Part shown: piece by piece, positions 37,595 to 46,600 of the stretch
Layout of the letters: each line of letters starts with the position of its first letter
Numbering within the stretch: position 1 is the stretch's first letter
NCBI GenBank assembly: GCA_964626685.1
Contig: CAZVJY010000003.1
Coordinates: forward strand, 1-64,000
DNA length: 64,000 bases
Reading direction: 5' to 3'
Origin: RGEC01 sp964626685
GTDB taxonomy: Bacteria; Bacteroidota; Bacteroidia; NS11-12g; UBA955
Position numbers and translations under genes: made by a program
Notes under the pieces: model-generated
Told to the model about the DNA's origin: nothing
The model's input: the letters and a program-made list of their open reading frames with translations, nothing else
The model's database searches: none

Positions 37595-37628
37595 CGGGCC
37601 ATATGCAGTTCTGACAGCCTATTAACAG

Positions 37629-38984
37629 ATGTCAGACGCAAGAGCAGAATCCATGTCGCACCGCAGAATAGATTTTTCAGCCGCCGTTAGCCTGGTGGTT
37701 GCCAATATGGTAGGAACCGGTGTTTTTACCGGCCTTGGTTTTCAGTTGCTCAGCCATTCTCAGGCATTCACCATTATGGCTTTGTGGTTTATTGGTGGCA
37801 TCATGGCTTTGCTGGGTGCAGTATGTTATGCCGAACTGGCAACGAGGTTGCCCCAGGATGGCGGAGAATACCATTTTCTATCAAAAGTGTATCATCCTGC
37901 GCTGGGATTTATGGCAGGTTTTGTAAGTGCTACGGTGGGTTTCAGTGCGCCTATTGCATTGGCTGCGGCCTCGTTGGGAATGTATGCGCACGGTGTTTAC
38001 GATTCTCTTCATCCGGTTTGGGTGGGCACTGCTGTTATTGCTGGTATTGCCGCAATTCACGCCACCAACCTGAGTGCAGGTGTTAAATTTCAAAAGATTT
38101 TCACCTTTATCAAAGTATTGCTGATAGCGGTTTTTGTGCTCGCAGGCATTGTAAATGGAAATACCCAAAACGTCTCTTTTGCTTTTGGCGACGCAAGCGC
38201 CGCAGAAATTATGACCGCAGGTTTTGCCATTAACCTCGTGTACGTGAGTTATGCCTACAGCGGCTGGAATGCCAGTGCATATCTGGCAGGAGAAATTCAG
38301 CAACCGGAGAAAAATTTGAATCGCTCCATCATTTGGGGAACCTTGTTGGTCATGTTTTTGTACGTGCTACTGAATGCGGTGTTTATTGCTTCTGCACCCA
38401 TGCCTGAAATGATGGTCGATACACAGGGAGCACAGGCATTTCAGCCCAAGGATGTGGGCATTGTGAGCGCGCGTTATATCTTCGGAACCTGGGGTGGAAA
38501 AATTATGGGGGGTGTGATATGTTTGCTGCTTGTGAGCACCATCAGCGCCATGATTATTGCAGGTCCCAGGGTAATCCAACCGATGGTAGGCAAAATTCCT
38601 GCGTTAAAGGTTTTGTCTGCAACCACAGAAAAGGGCAATCCTGTTGCCGCTATCATGTTCCAGACTCTGCTGGCACTCATAATTCTTTGGACTGCATCTT
38701 TTGACAGTATCATGCAATACATCGGTTTTACCCTTACCCTCTTCACTACCCTTACGGTGGCGGGAGTGATAGTTTACCGAATTAAGCATGGTAAGCCTGA
38801 GGGTTATAGGGCATTGGGATATCCACTGTCTCCCTTGCTGTTTATAGCAGCCAATGTGGGTGTGTGTTATTTTCAGTTTTCGGAAAAAACCACAGAATCT
38901 CTCATAGGTCTGGGAACTGCATTAATTGGGGTGCTTTTGTATTTCATCAGCACCGACAGAGAGAATAAAAAAACTACATCGTAA
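37629..38984 (+). CDS. APC-family amino acid permease
   Basis: The 451-residue protein has twelve or so hydrophobic helices and the APC signature at the start of the fold, NMVGTGVFTGLG, where the broken helix 1 binds the amino group of the substrate. Residues 80-110 (ELATRLPQDGGEYHFLSKV) match the helix 2-3 loop of the family. It probably imports or exchanges an amino acid or polyamine; the substrate is not defined. It diverges from the ACMSD-like gene with about 150 bp between, so the two could be functionally linked through tryptophan catabolism, but that is weak. Confidence 0.9.
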   Translation: MSDARAESMSHRRIDFSAAVSLVVANMVGTGVFTGLGFQLLSHSQAFTIMALWFIGGIMALLGAVCYAELATRLPQDGGEYHFLSKVYHPALGFMAGFVSATVGFSAPIALAAASLGMYAHGVYDSLHPVWVGTAVIAGIAAIHATNLSAGVKFQKIFTFIKVLLIAVFVLAGIVNGNTQNVSFAFGDASAAEIMTAGFAINLVYVSYAYSGWNASAYLAGEIQQPEKNLNRSIIWGTLLVMFLYVLLNAVFIASAPMPEMMVDTQGAQAFQPKDVGIVSARYIFGTWGGKIMGGVICLLLVSTISAMIIAGPRVIQPMVGKIPALKVLSATTEKGNPVAAIMFQTLLALIILWTASFDSIMQYIGFTLTLFTTLTVAGVIVYRIKHGKPEGYRALGYPLSPLLFIAANVGVCYFQFSEKTTESLIGLGTALIGVLLYFISTDRENKKTTS

Positions 38985-38992
38985 AAAATACT

Positions 38993-40180
38993 ATGAAACG
39001 TTACCTGATATTATCCGTTGCAATTGCCACTCTGACCGTTTTTTCGTGCGGTGGCTCCACCGAAAAGGGAAATGCTCAGAAAGACAGCAGCAGAACCGAT
39101 ACGGCGCAGAAAAAAGCCGAGAGTCCGAAGTTTGACCGTAAATTCAATGACTATGCCCGATTTATTGCAGGTCTTGCTTCCAATTCGGGCAGCAGCATGG
39201 CAAAGTATGACAGTGTTGGCCAGGTAAGAGAACATGCCGTTCAGTTTGGCAAACGCTGGGATGAAATGGATAAGAACCGCCTGAGCCTTATGCGCAAATG
39301 GGCAAAGGAAGAATTGCATCCCAAAGTGGATGAAAGTCTGAATACCTTCTATCCATTCTCAGGGCCTGATTTTTTGCATGTGGTACAGTTTTACCCTAAC
39401 AGCAAAAAGTATTTGTTTCTGGCCAATGAAATGGTAGGGAATGTGCCTGAATTTGAAAAAATGAACCGAGTACAGGTGTTAAACTACCTGAACAGCATTG
39501 AAAAAGCCCTGGGTGATATCTTCCGCAGAAGCTATTTTATTACCAGCTACATGGGAAGCCAGATACCGGCGGTCAAGGGTGTGGTGCCCGTTTTCATGGT
39601 GTTTTTTGCCCGCACGGGTCACGAGATTATGAACGTGGAACTGATTACCATCGATGCTGCCGGAAACACTGTACCACGCAGCCAAAATCCCAAGGGAGTG
39701 AGTGGTGTGCGCTTTACTTTTTGTCCGCTGGGAAAATACGATGATATCAGAACCCTGGAGTATTTCAACACTGACATCAGTAATGTGGGCACCAGCGGAA
39801 AAGGTGGCCTGAAGGCGCGTCCGGAGTTGGTGAAACACATTGAGGCTTTTGGCAAGGCCAATACATTTGTTAAAGCAGCAAGCTACCTGCTGCACTACGA
39901 AACTTTCAGCACCATTAAAGACCTTACACAAGCAAAGTCGGTGAGTCTGTTACAAGATGATACTGGTATTCCGTACCGTTTTCTGGCAAAGGATTTCAAC
40001 AGTTTTCTTTACGGAAAGTATACCATCCCCGTCAAGAACTTCAGTGCTTCAGGTCATTATCAGAAAGACCTCGCAAAAATGTATGCCGACAGCACGCGGG
40101 TAAAATCACTGCCATTCAGCCTGGGTTATCACTGGCAGGACAAAAACCAGAATTACATGCTCTTTGTGAGAAAGCCCTGA
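38993..40180 (+). CDS. Lipoprotein of unknown function
   Basis: The 395-residue product has a clear lipobox (TVFSC, Cys19) and a Ser/Lys/Asp-rich linker, then one soluble domain from about residue 50 to the end. I do not recognise the domain. Segments such as SGPDFLHVVQFYPNSKKYLFLANEMVG and FCPLGKYDDIRTLEYFNTDISN recall a family of uncharacterised Bacteroidota lipoproteins, but no function is known to me. It starts 8 bp after the permease, with which it is probably co-transcribed. Confidence 0.8.
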   Translation: MKRYLILSVAIATLTVFSCGGSTEKGNAQKDSSRTDTAQKKAESPKFDRKFNDYARFIAGLASNSGSSMAKYDSVGQVREHAVQFGKRWDEMDKNRLSLMRKWAKEELHPKVDESLNTFYPFSGPDFLHVVQFYPNSKKYLFLANEMVGNVPEFEKMNRVQVLNYLNSIEKALGDIFRRSYFITSYMGSQIPAVKGVVPVFMVFFARTGHEIMNVELITIDAAGNTVPRSQNPKGVSGVRFTFCPLGKYDDIRTLEYFNTDISNVGTSGKGGLKARPELVKHIEAFGKANTFVKAASYLLHYETFSTIKDLTQAKSVSLLQDDTGIPYRFLAKDFNSFLYGKYTIPVKNFSASGHYQKDLAKMYADSTRVKSLPFSLGYHWQDKNQNYMLFVRKP

Positions 40181-40212
40181 TTTTTTTGTAAATTGTAGGC
40201 AAATTCCGCCGT

Positions 40213-41469
40213 TTGAAAGCGTTTGTCTTTGCCATAGCTGTATCAATTTCGGTGTTACTGGGTGCTCAGCCCGTGTATGATCCGGAAGATTCCGAGTATC
40301 TGAGTGATTTGTTCCGCAGCAAGGGCAGCCCGCTTTTCAGGCAGGTAATTGATCAGCCTGAAAAATACCGTTACCAGGTCATTTATTCACGCATAGACAG
40401 AAACCGCAAGGGGATTCCGTTTATTAATACCCATTACTATCATTTCAACAAAAGCAGCTATTTCTATCCTGCCAGTCTGGTAAAACTTCCGGCGTCGCTG
40501 CTGGCACTGCAAAAACTTACATCACTGAAAAAATATGGGATTAGGGCTGAAACACCTGTGAAATTTGACAGTGCATGGTATTGCCAGAGCCGAAGTGGCA
40601 GGGATGAAACACAAATTACGGGATGGCCCAGCATAGACGCTTTTGTGAAGAAAATGATGCTGGTAAGTGATAACGAATCCTACAACCGCACCTATGAATT
40701 TCTGGGGTACGATTATATTGCCGATAACCTTGCCGCGAAAGGGTATCATGATTCCAGAATTATTCAGCGGTTTGAATTTCCCTGTGATACATTGAGCTCC
40801 TATATGACCAATCCGGTTAGTTTTTTTCAAAAAGGAGATACACTGTATCGGCAGCCTGCAGGTATCGCACAAAAGCGGCTTAGAAATCCTTACGGCGATG
40901 TTTATATGGGCAGCCGTTATTATGATGCATTCGGCAATCTCTACCCGTTTCCGCGATCCTTTATGTTCAATAATTATCTGCCTGTAGACGAACTCCACCG
41001 CATGCTAATTTCCTTATATCTGCCGGAGGCTTTGTCGGAAGATAAGCGATGGGATATGGATACAGGATATGCCGATTTACTGAAAAGATACATGGGAATG
41101 TGGCCGCGTGAAAGCCGCAATCCTGCTTATGGCTATGCCGATCATTACAAAAAATACCTGATGATGGGAAATGGCTCACCGCTGCCGGATTCGTCAGACA
41201 TACGCATTTTCAATGTGGTGGGAAGGGCATTTGGGTTGCTGGCAGATTGTGCCTATATCGTCGATTTTAAAAATAGGGTTGAGTTCTGCGTTACTGCTGT
41301 GATATACTGCAATGAAGAAGATGTATTAAACAGCGACCGGTATCAGTATGAAACAGTTGGGTTGCCGTTTCTTACAGAACTTGGGCAAATGCTATACCGT
41401 GAAGAGCTTTCGCGCGAAAAGCACTACCCGTTTTCCAATGCCGATTTGCAGGCTTTGTTTGCCAAATAG
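40213..41469 (+). CDS. Secreted class A beta-lactamase-like serine hydrolase
   Basis: A signal peptide (FVFAIAVSISVLLGAQ) is followed by a 400-residue domain with the serine beta-lactamase/PBP motifs SLVK (Ser88, Lys91) and SDN (152-154). The third motif, KTG, is not found where expected; the matching place reads NVVGRAFGLL, so the oxyanion strand is changed and antibiotic hydrolysis is doubtful. A peptidoglycan or esterase function is possible. The start is TTG 40213, since no ATG precedes the signal peptide. It follows the unknown lipoprotein by 32 bp. Confidence 0.8.
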   Translation: MKAFVFAIAVSISVLLGAQPVYDPEDSEYLSDLFRSKGSPLFRQVIDQPEKYRYQVIYSRIDRNRKGIPFINTHYYHFNKSSYFYPASLVKLPASLLALQKLTSLKKYGIRAETPVKFDSAWYCQSRSGRDETQITGWPSIDAFVKKMMLVSDNESYNRTYEFLGYDYIADNLAAKGYHDSRIIQRFEFPCDTLSSYMTNPVSFFQKGDTLYRQPAGIAQKRLRNPYGDVYMGSRYYDAFGNLYPFPRSFMFNNYLPVDELHRMLISLYLPEALSEDKRWDMDTGYADLLKRYMGMWPRESRNPAYGYADHYKKYLMMGNGSPLPDSSDIRIFNVVGRAFGLLADCAYIVDFKNRVEFCVTAVIYCNEEDVLNSDRYQYETVGLPFLTELGQMLYREELSREKHYPFSNADLQALFAK

Positions 41470-41489
41470 GTGATTCAGAAACCTGATAT

Positions 41490-41497
41490 TACCTTTG
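41490..41497 (+). promoter_or_regulatory. TAnnTTTG promoter box of the YbjN-like gene
   Basis: TACCTTTG is an exact match, 4 nt before ATG 41502. Confidence 0.55.
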
Positions 41498-41501
41498 CGG
41501 C

Positions 41502-41969
41502 ATGTTACTTGAAGATCTTTATCAGGCTGTAGAAAAAGCCATCCACGATATGGGTGTGAATCCGGAAGATACCCGCGGTGATGATGCCGGTCAGTGGATG
41601 ATGCTGAGAGAGGAAATGCCCATTTATCTGGATGCCTGGGAAGATGTTGACTCCAACCCCTGGAATTACTTTGTTTTTGAAAAAGACAAAACGGTTTTTC
41701 AGATTTCAGTGCCTTTTTGCTATGCTCCCACCCTCAAGCGGGATGAATTTTTGCAGGAAATGCTGGTGGTGAACTTGAACCTGATGTACGGAAAATTTAC
41801 CTACAATGAGAAAGACAATGTAACTGCCTTGGTGTATCGCGTTCCCGGCATGTCATTCCATACAGCGGATTTGCAGACAGTGATTGACAGCCTTTGCTAC
41901 TATGCCGAAATGGCATACCATGTGCTAAAAGACGAATTTAACCTGAAACGGGTGCTATCAGAAGCCTGA
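41502..41969 (+). CDS. Small cytoplasmic YbjN/type III chaperone-fold-like protein
   Basis: The 155-residue acidic protein has no signal peptide. A helix (LEDLYQAVEKAIHDMG), antiparallel strands (NYFVFEKDKTVFQISVPF, KFTYNEKDNVTALVYRV) and a last long helix follow the layout of YbjN and type III secretion chaperone-fold proteins. The assignment rests on this pattern only. Proteins of this fold bind other proteins. It ends directly against the stop of the convergent lipoprotein gene, with no base between. Confidence 0.65.
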   Translation: MLLEDLYQAVEKAIHDMGVNPEDTRGDDAGQWMMLREEMPIYLDAWEDVDSNPWNYFVFEKDKTVFQISVPFCYAPTLKRDEFLQEMLVVNLNLMYGKFTYNEKDNVTALVYRVPGMSFHTADLQTVIDSLCYYAEMAYHVLKDEFNLKRVLSEA

Positions 41970-42836
41970 TTAGCGGATGGCGCCCTGACTGGCTTGTCTG
42001 AGCTCCTGCAAAGTTTTGGCAGCCAAATAAAAGTTGGGGTCAGCTTTCAGTGCATCTTTCAGCGTATTTGCCATAGGCTGGTATTGCTGTTTTACCTGCT
42101 GAACCAGGGCTTTGAGATAAAGAAAAGAGGGTTTCACACCCAGATTCTCCTGAATTTGTTCCTGTAAATGATGCAGCCTTACTTTTTTGGTTACCGGTAC
42201 ATCTGCTTTCAGCACCTGCTGTATAGCGGGTTCAGCTGCTTTGGTGTTGCCGCGTGCAATTTCAATATAAAGTTCATACCAGCGGTAGGTATAATCGCCG
42301 GTCTCTCTAAATAGCTCCCGGAAGGCCTCAATTGCGCCGGTATCATCCTGTTCAACCAGTAAAATGCGGGCTTTCATCTCACGCAGGTGCAGGTTTCGTT
42401 TGTTGAGGGATAGGCCCTTGTCAATCATGTAATTGACAAGAGAAGTGCTGCGCGCAAGATCCATTGGGTTGCCGTAAAAGTAATGGTAGAAGGCCAGCGA
42501 ATCGTAGGCCCAAGGGTAGTCCGTAGGTTCTTCGGTAATGAGCAGCTGAAGGCAATGGGTGGCTGTTTTCATATCACGCAGCAGTACCGCCTTTTCATAA
42601 CCGTCAATCAGGTGTGAAGCATACTGTGTTTTCCAAAGTTGCTTCTGTCTCACGGAGTCTTTTAAAATACCAATTTCACGCTGTTGATCCTGTATTTTTA
42701 TCTCCATTTTAGCCCATTTATCTTCCTGAGAAAGGCGTTCAGCCAGGATAGCTTCATTGAGCTGTTTTTTGGAAACGCAGCTTGACAAAGCAAACAATGC
42801 AGGCAAAATCAATAGAATGTTGCGCATATTCATCAT
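41970..42836 (-). CDS. TPR-like lipoprotein, tandem paralogue 2
   Basis: The 288-residue lipoprotein (lipobox ALSSC) has a coiled-coil-like stretch (EAILAERLSQEDKWAKMEIKI region) and then helical repeats resembling TPRs. It shares the segment YPWAYDSLAFYHYFYGNP and NYMIDKGLS-type wording with the preceding gene (YPWAIDSLAFYHFFYLN, CDKGLA), showing that the two arose by duplication. The ATG overlaps the stop of the upstream copy as ATGA. Role unknown; protein-protein contacts at the envelope are likely. Confidence 0.8.
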   Translation of the reverse strand: MMNMRNILLILPALFALSSCVSKKQLNEAILAERLSQEDKWAKMEIKIQDQQREIGILKDSVRQKQLWKTQYASHLIDGYEKAVLLRDMKTATHCLQLLITEEPTDYPWAYDSLAFYHYFYGNPMDLARSTSLVNYMIDKGLSLNKRNLHLREMKARILLVEQDDTGAIEAFRELFRETGDYTYRWYELYIEIARGNTKAAEPAIQQVLKADVPVTKKVRLHHLQEQIQENLGVKPSFLYLKALVQQVKQQYQPMANTLKDALKADPNFYLAAKTLQELRQASQGAIR

Positions 42837-43558
42837 TGCGGAGATCCTTTACCGGAAGCGTTCTGTTGCATTTCATAAATGCCTTTTTTGGCCAGGTAGA
42901 AACCCGGCGCATACTCAAGGCATTTTCCCAATGTTTCAGCGGCTCCAATGAAATTACCCTGGTTGTTTTTTAACAATGCATCAAAAAACAAAAACGCGGC
43001 TCGGGCATCAACAGACTCCTGCAGCACTACTTCAGGATGGGTAAAGCGTACTTTTTTGGTGGCAGCATCCGGCTGGCTAAGCACCATTTTGATGGCTGAA
43101 TCGCAATCCGCAAATTTTCCTGTGGCCAGGTTAATAAACGTCATTTCCCACAGGTACGTGTAGTCCTTGTTTTTCTTCCACAGGTTAGTAAAAATTTCCA
43201 TAGCCATGCTGTCTTTGCCCTGGCTCAACAGCAGTTTGCCTTTCAGCTCGGACAGGAATTCGTTTTCAGGATTCGAAGCAAGTCCTTTATCGCAATAATG
43301 CAGCGCGGTTGTTGGGTTTTTTACCAACCCCGGAATATTCAGATAGAAAAAGTGGTAAAAGGCCAGTGAATCAATGGCCCAGGGGTATTTGGCAGAGTCT
43401 TCATTTGCCATCATGGAGAGCGCGGTGATGGCAGTTTGGTAATCCTGTGCAGCTCTTGCACTGTTAAAAAGACGGTGGTTCCGGTTGGATTTGTCTGCAG
43501 AATTATTGCAGGCAAAAAGCAACGTAATGCCCACAAGAAGTGTCATGATGTAGCGCAT
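42833..43558 (-). CDS. TPR-like lipoprotein, tandem paralogue 1
   Basis: The 241-residue lipoprotein (lipobox LLFAC) is made of helical TPR-like repeats, for example KLLLSQGKDSMAMEIFTNLWKK and GAAETLGKCLEYAPGFYLAKKG. It is the first gene of a two-gene operon with its paralogue. Its promoter sits back to back with that of the giant type-B T9SS protein, which suggests, but does not prove, joint regulation or a role with that protein. Confidence 0.8.
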   Translation of the reverse strand: MRYIMTLLVGITLLFACNNSADKSNRNHRLFNSARAAQDYQTAITALSMMANEDSAKYPWAIDSLAFYHFFYLNIPGLVKNPTTALHYCDKGLASNPENEFLSELKGKLLLSQGKDSMAMEIFTNLWKKNKDYTYLWEMTFINLATGKFADCDSAIKMVLSQPDAATKKVRFTHPEVVLQESVDARAAFLFFDALLKNNQGNFIGAAETLGKCLEYAPGFYLAKKGIYEMQQNASGKGSPQ

Positions 43559-43583
43559 AAATACGAGGGTGTTTTATTCAGAG

Positions 43584-43591
43584 CAAATGTA
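43584..43591 (-). promoter_or_regulatory. TAnnTTTG promoter box of the tandem lipoprotein operon
   Basis: The minus strand reads TACATTTG, an exact match, 25 nt before ATG 43558. It is separated by one base from the opposing box at 43593-43600. Confidence 0.5.
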
Positions 43592-43592
43592 G

Positions 43593-43600
43593 TATTTTTG
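43593..43600 (+). promoter_or_regulatory. TAnnTTTG promoter box of the giant T9SS protein gene
   Basis: TATTTTTG is an exact match, 12 nt before ATG 43613. An in-frame ATG at 43601 lies directly against the box and would fall at or before the transcript start, so 43613 is preferred. Confidence 0.5.
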
Positions 43601-43612
43601 ATGTGTAGCTCC

Positions 43613-46600
43613 ATGCGGCCGGGTGTTAAAAATACAATTATTTCAGGGCTTGTTTTTCTGTTCCTTTTGCCCGGATTCGTTTTTTCTCAGACTCCTGTTA
43701 TTGAGGTAGTTACGCCCAACGTTTGTATTCCTCAGCCTGTCCGGCTTCGTGTGAAAAACTGTACAGGCTGCTCTAATTTTGAGTGGAAAATTGGCAGCGG
43801 AAACTTCCAGTCGGGCACATCCGAATTTTCTACAGTCATGACGACGCCGGGTGTGTTTGATGTGGAAGTGCGGGTAACTACCTCCGGTGGCGTGGTGGTG
43901 CCGCTTCAAAAACTGAAGGCGTTTCGGGTGCACAGCAATCCTACTGTGGACATTGGTTTTAGTAAGGTATCGCTGTGCGGCAATGCCACCGATACAATCA
44001 TTATTACCGATAACTCAAAAAATGTAGTTTATCGGGATTGGCTTGTGGAGTCGCGCTTTATCGGCAACGGTCCCAGGCAATTCTGGCATGTATTCTCTCA
44101 AGGAGGTAAGGGATACAAGCGTGTTTACGTAACGGTAAGAGACAGCTGGGGCTGCCAGTCTCAGAAGGTATACGATTCAACCATCGGAATCTGGGAAGAT
44201 GTGGTTTTTTCAGCCTCTCCTTCAAAAACTACCGGCTGCGCGCCACTCTCTGTGCGTTTTACGCCCGTGATTGACAGCGCCAACCAGTCGGTTGATTATC
44301 TGAAATGGTGGGTACCGGGGTCAACGGCGGATAGCCTCTTTGGGAGACGACCTTTGGTGACCTATACGAAATCCGGAACCTACTCTTTCAAGGTAATGTT
44401 GGTAACCAAGGCCGGCTGCAAGTATTTTTATGAGGTTAAAGATGCCATGCGCTACGGCGATACCTCATCAATGGGTATCAATTACAATCCAAGTACGCTT
44501 TGTGCTAACAAAGAATTTACCGCTACAGTTACCAATGTTAGACCTGGTAGTAATGTCAACTGGAATATTGTGGGTGCAGGCTATAATGGACAAACCAACG
44601 GGATTTCCATTATAGGCAGATTCAACGATACAGGTTCAGCAGATATCTATGTTACGAGTGAAAACGGAGGGTGCGTGAGCTATCTGGACAGAAAGAAAGC
44701 CGCCCTGATCAGAGGCCCAAAGGCATCGTTTACCACCCCGGTTCCATTTTATTGCGCCACCCCCGATACGGTGCAGTTCACCAATACATCCGTGCAGGGT
44801 CCGGGAACTACCTGGCGCTGGACATTGTGGGACAGCAGCAATAACATCATCAATGTGTCTACCAACCAGCATTATCTGTACATCACCAATAGTCTGAACA
44901 AGTATTCTGCACGTCTGATAGCGTCTTCTACAAACGGTTGCTCGGATACATCTTTCAAGAAAAATGTGGTTGTCGGCGGAGCCATTGACACGGAGTTCTT
45001 TTACAGCCCTGTGCCTACATGCCCGTTTCAGAAAGTTACATTCAGCAGCCGACTGGGCCCGGGTACACCAAGAACCAAAAACCAGTTTCAATGGACATTT
45101 TACAACCTGAGTGGCGGTGTTATCTCCAATTCCACGTTAAATAATCCTGTAATGGAATACCCGCTTCCAGGAGATTATACGGTTAGGATGATTGTGAGCA
45201 ATAACCGGGGCTGTCTTGATACACAAACAAAACGATTGTTTGTGAAAGTAGAAGTACCGGATGTTAAGCTCAGTTTGCCCGATACGGTGGTTTGCACCAA
45301 TCAGCGGTTCCTGCTCAAAGCAACCCAATTAAAAAAGGTTACCGGATTTCAGTCATTCTGGAAAGCGTATCATCGGGATTCGACCAATATTGTATACCAG
45401 TCTTTGGGTGATTCTTCTTATTTGCAAATAGGATTTCCGGGTACCTATCGCATAGAATATACTATTCAAAAACCCAATGGGGAATGCAAGTATACCGTCA
45501 TTCATAACAGAAGGGTGAAGGTCAGCGGTGCCATCATTAAAACCACCATCAGTCCTGTGTATGGCTGTGCCCCATTACCGGTTACACTTCAGGCAACACT
45601 TCTCAATGACTTGAATTACCATGGAGGTAGCCGGCCTTTCAGCTATTTGTGGAAGCGTACCAATCCCGGAGGATTTCCTATTTCGGATCCTACAAAACCC
45701 ACGGTCAGTTCATCACTGGCCCGAGGGGATTATGAATGTTGGCTGGTTTACAGCACCGCCTCGGGCTGTATGGATTCAACGCGAAAAACGTTTATCGAAT
45801 CAGGTATCAAGTCCAGGATTAACATTCCTTACGAGGGCAGATGCAGAGGTAGGACCGTTTCCTTCGGTAATGTCAGCAGCTGGTGGGCCGACAGTGTAAG
45901 ATGGGTTTGCGATTCGCCCAGTGTTATTATCAAGCCTTCCAGAACAGCATGGTCACCCAACGGTACCTTTACCCAAATGGGTGATTTTCCAATAAAGCTG
46001 ATTGTTAAATATAAAAACTGTGCCGATACCAGCAGCACCGTTATTAATATCTTTCGGTTAAAAGCATCACTGTTTTCACCCGACTCTGTGGTGTATTGCG
46101 CCCCAAAACTGGTTAAAATATTCAATACAACACCCGGTGCTATAAACAGCTGGTGGACGTTTTCAAACGGGGCTACACAGTTTTCAAAAAACAATGATCT
46201 GATTACCCAAAATTTCAACCAGAATCTGGGATCGGGTTATGATGTGAAACTGGTGGTGCAGAATTTCCTCGGCTGCTTTGATACCTTAGAGAAGAAAGGG
46301 TTTTTTAAGGTGATTGGGCCCATACCCAGGCTTACCCTTGCCGGGAATAAAGGATGTGAGCCGCTGACCGTGAGTTTTAACAACAATAGCCAGGATTATG
46401 TAAAAGCATTTATTGATTACGGGGATGGTACGGTTACCGACAGCCTGAAAAATGGCCAGTTTCACAAGTATAAGGTTACCGATAAAACCCTAACCGCGCA
46501 GCGTTTTGATCCCATGATTATCGTTGCGGATCAGTTCAATTGTTTTGCATTCAGCAAACCGACCGAAAGCGTGGAAGTGTGGAAATCGGCAGAGCCCAAC

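Noticed and set aside
43436..43600. Extension of the giant T9SS protein upstream to ATG 43436
   Set aside because: The extension overlaps the divergent lipoprotein gene and lies upstream of the promoter box; the signal peptide begins after 43613.
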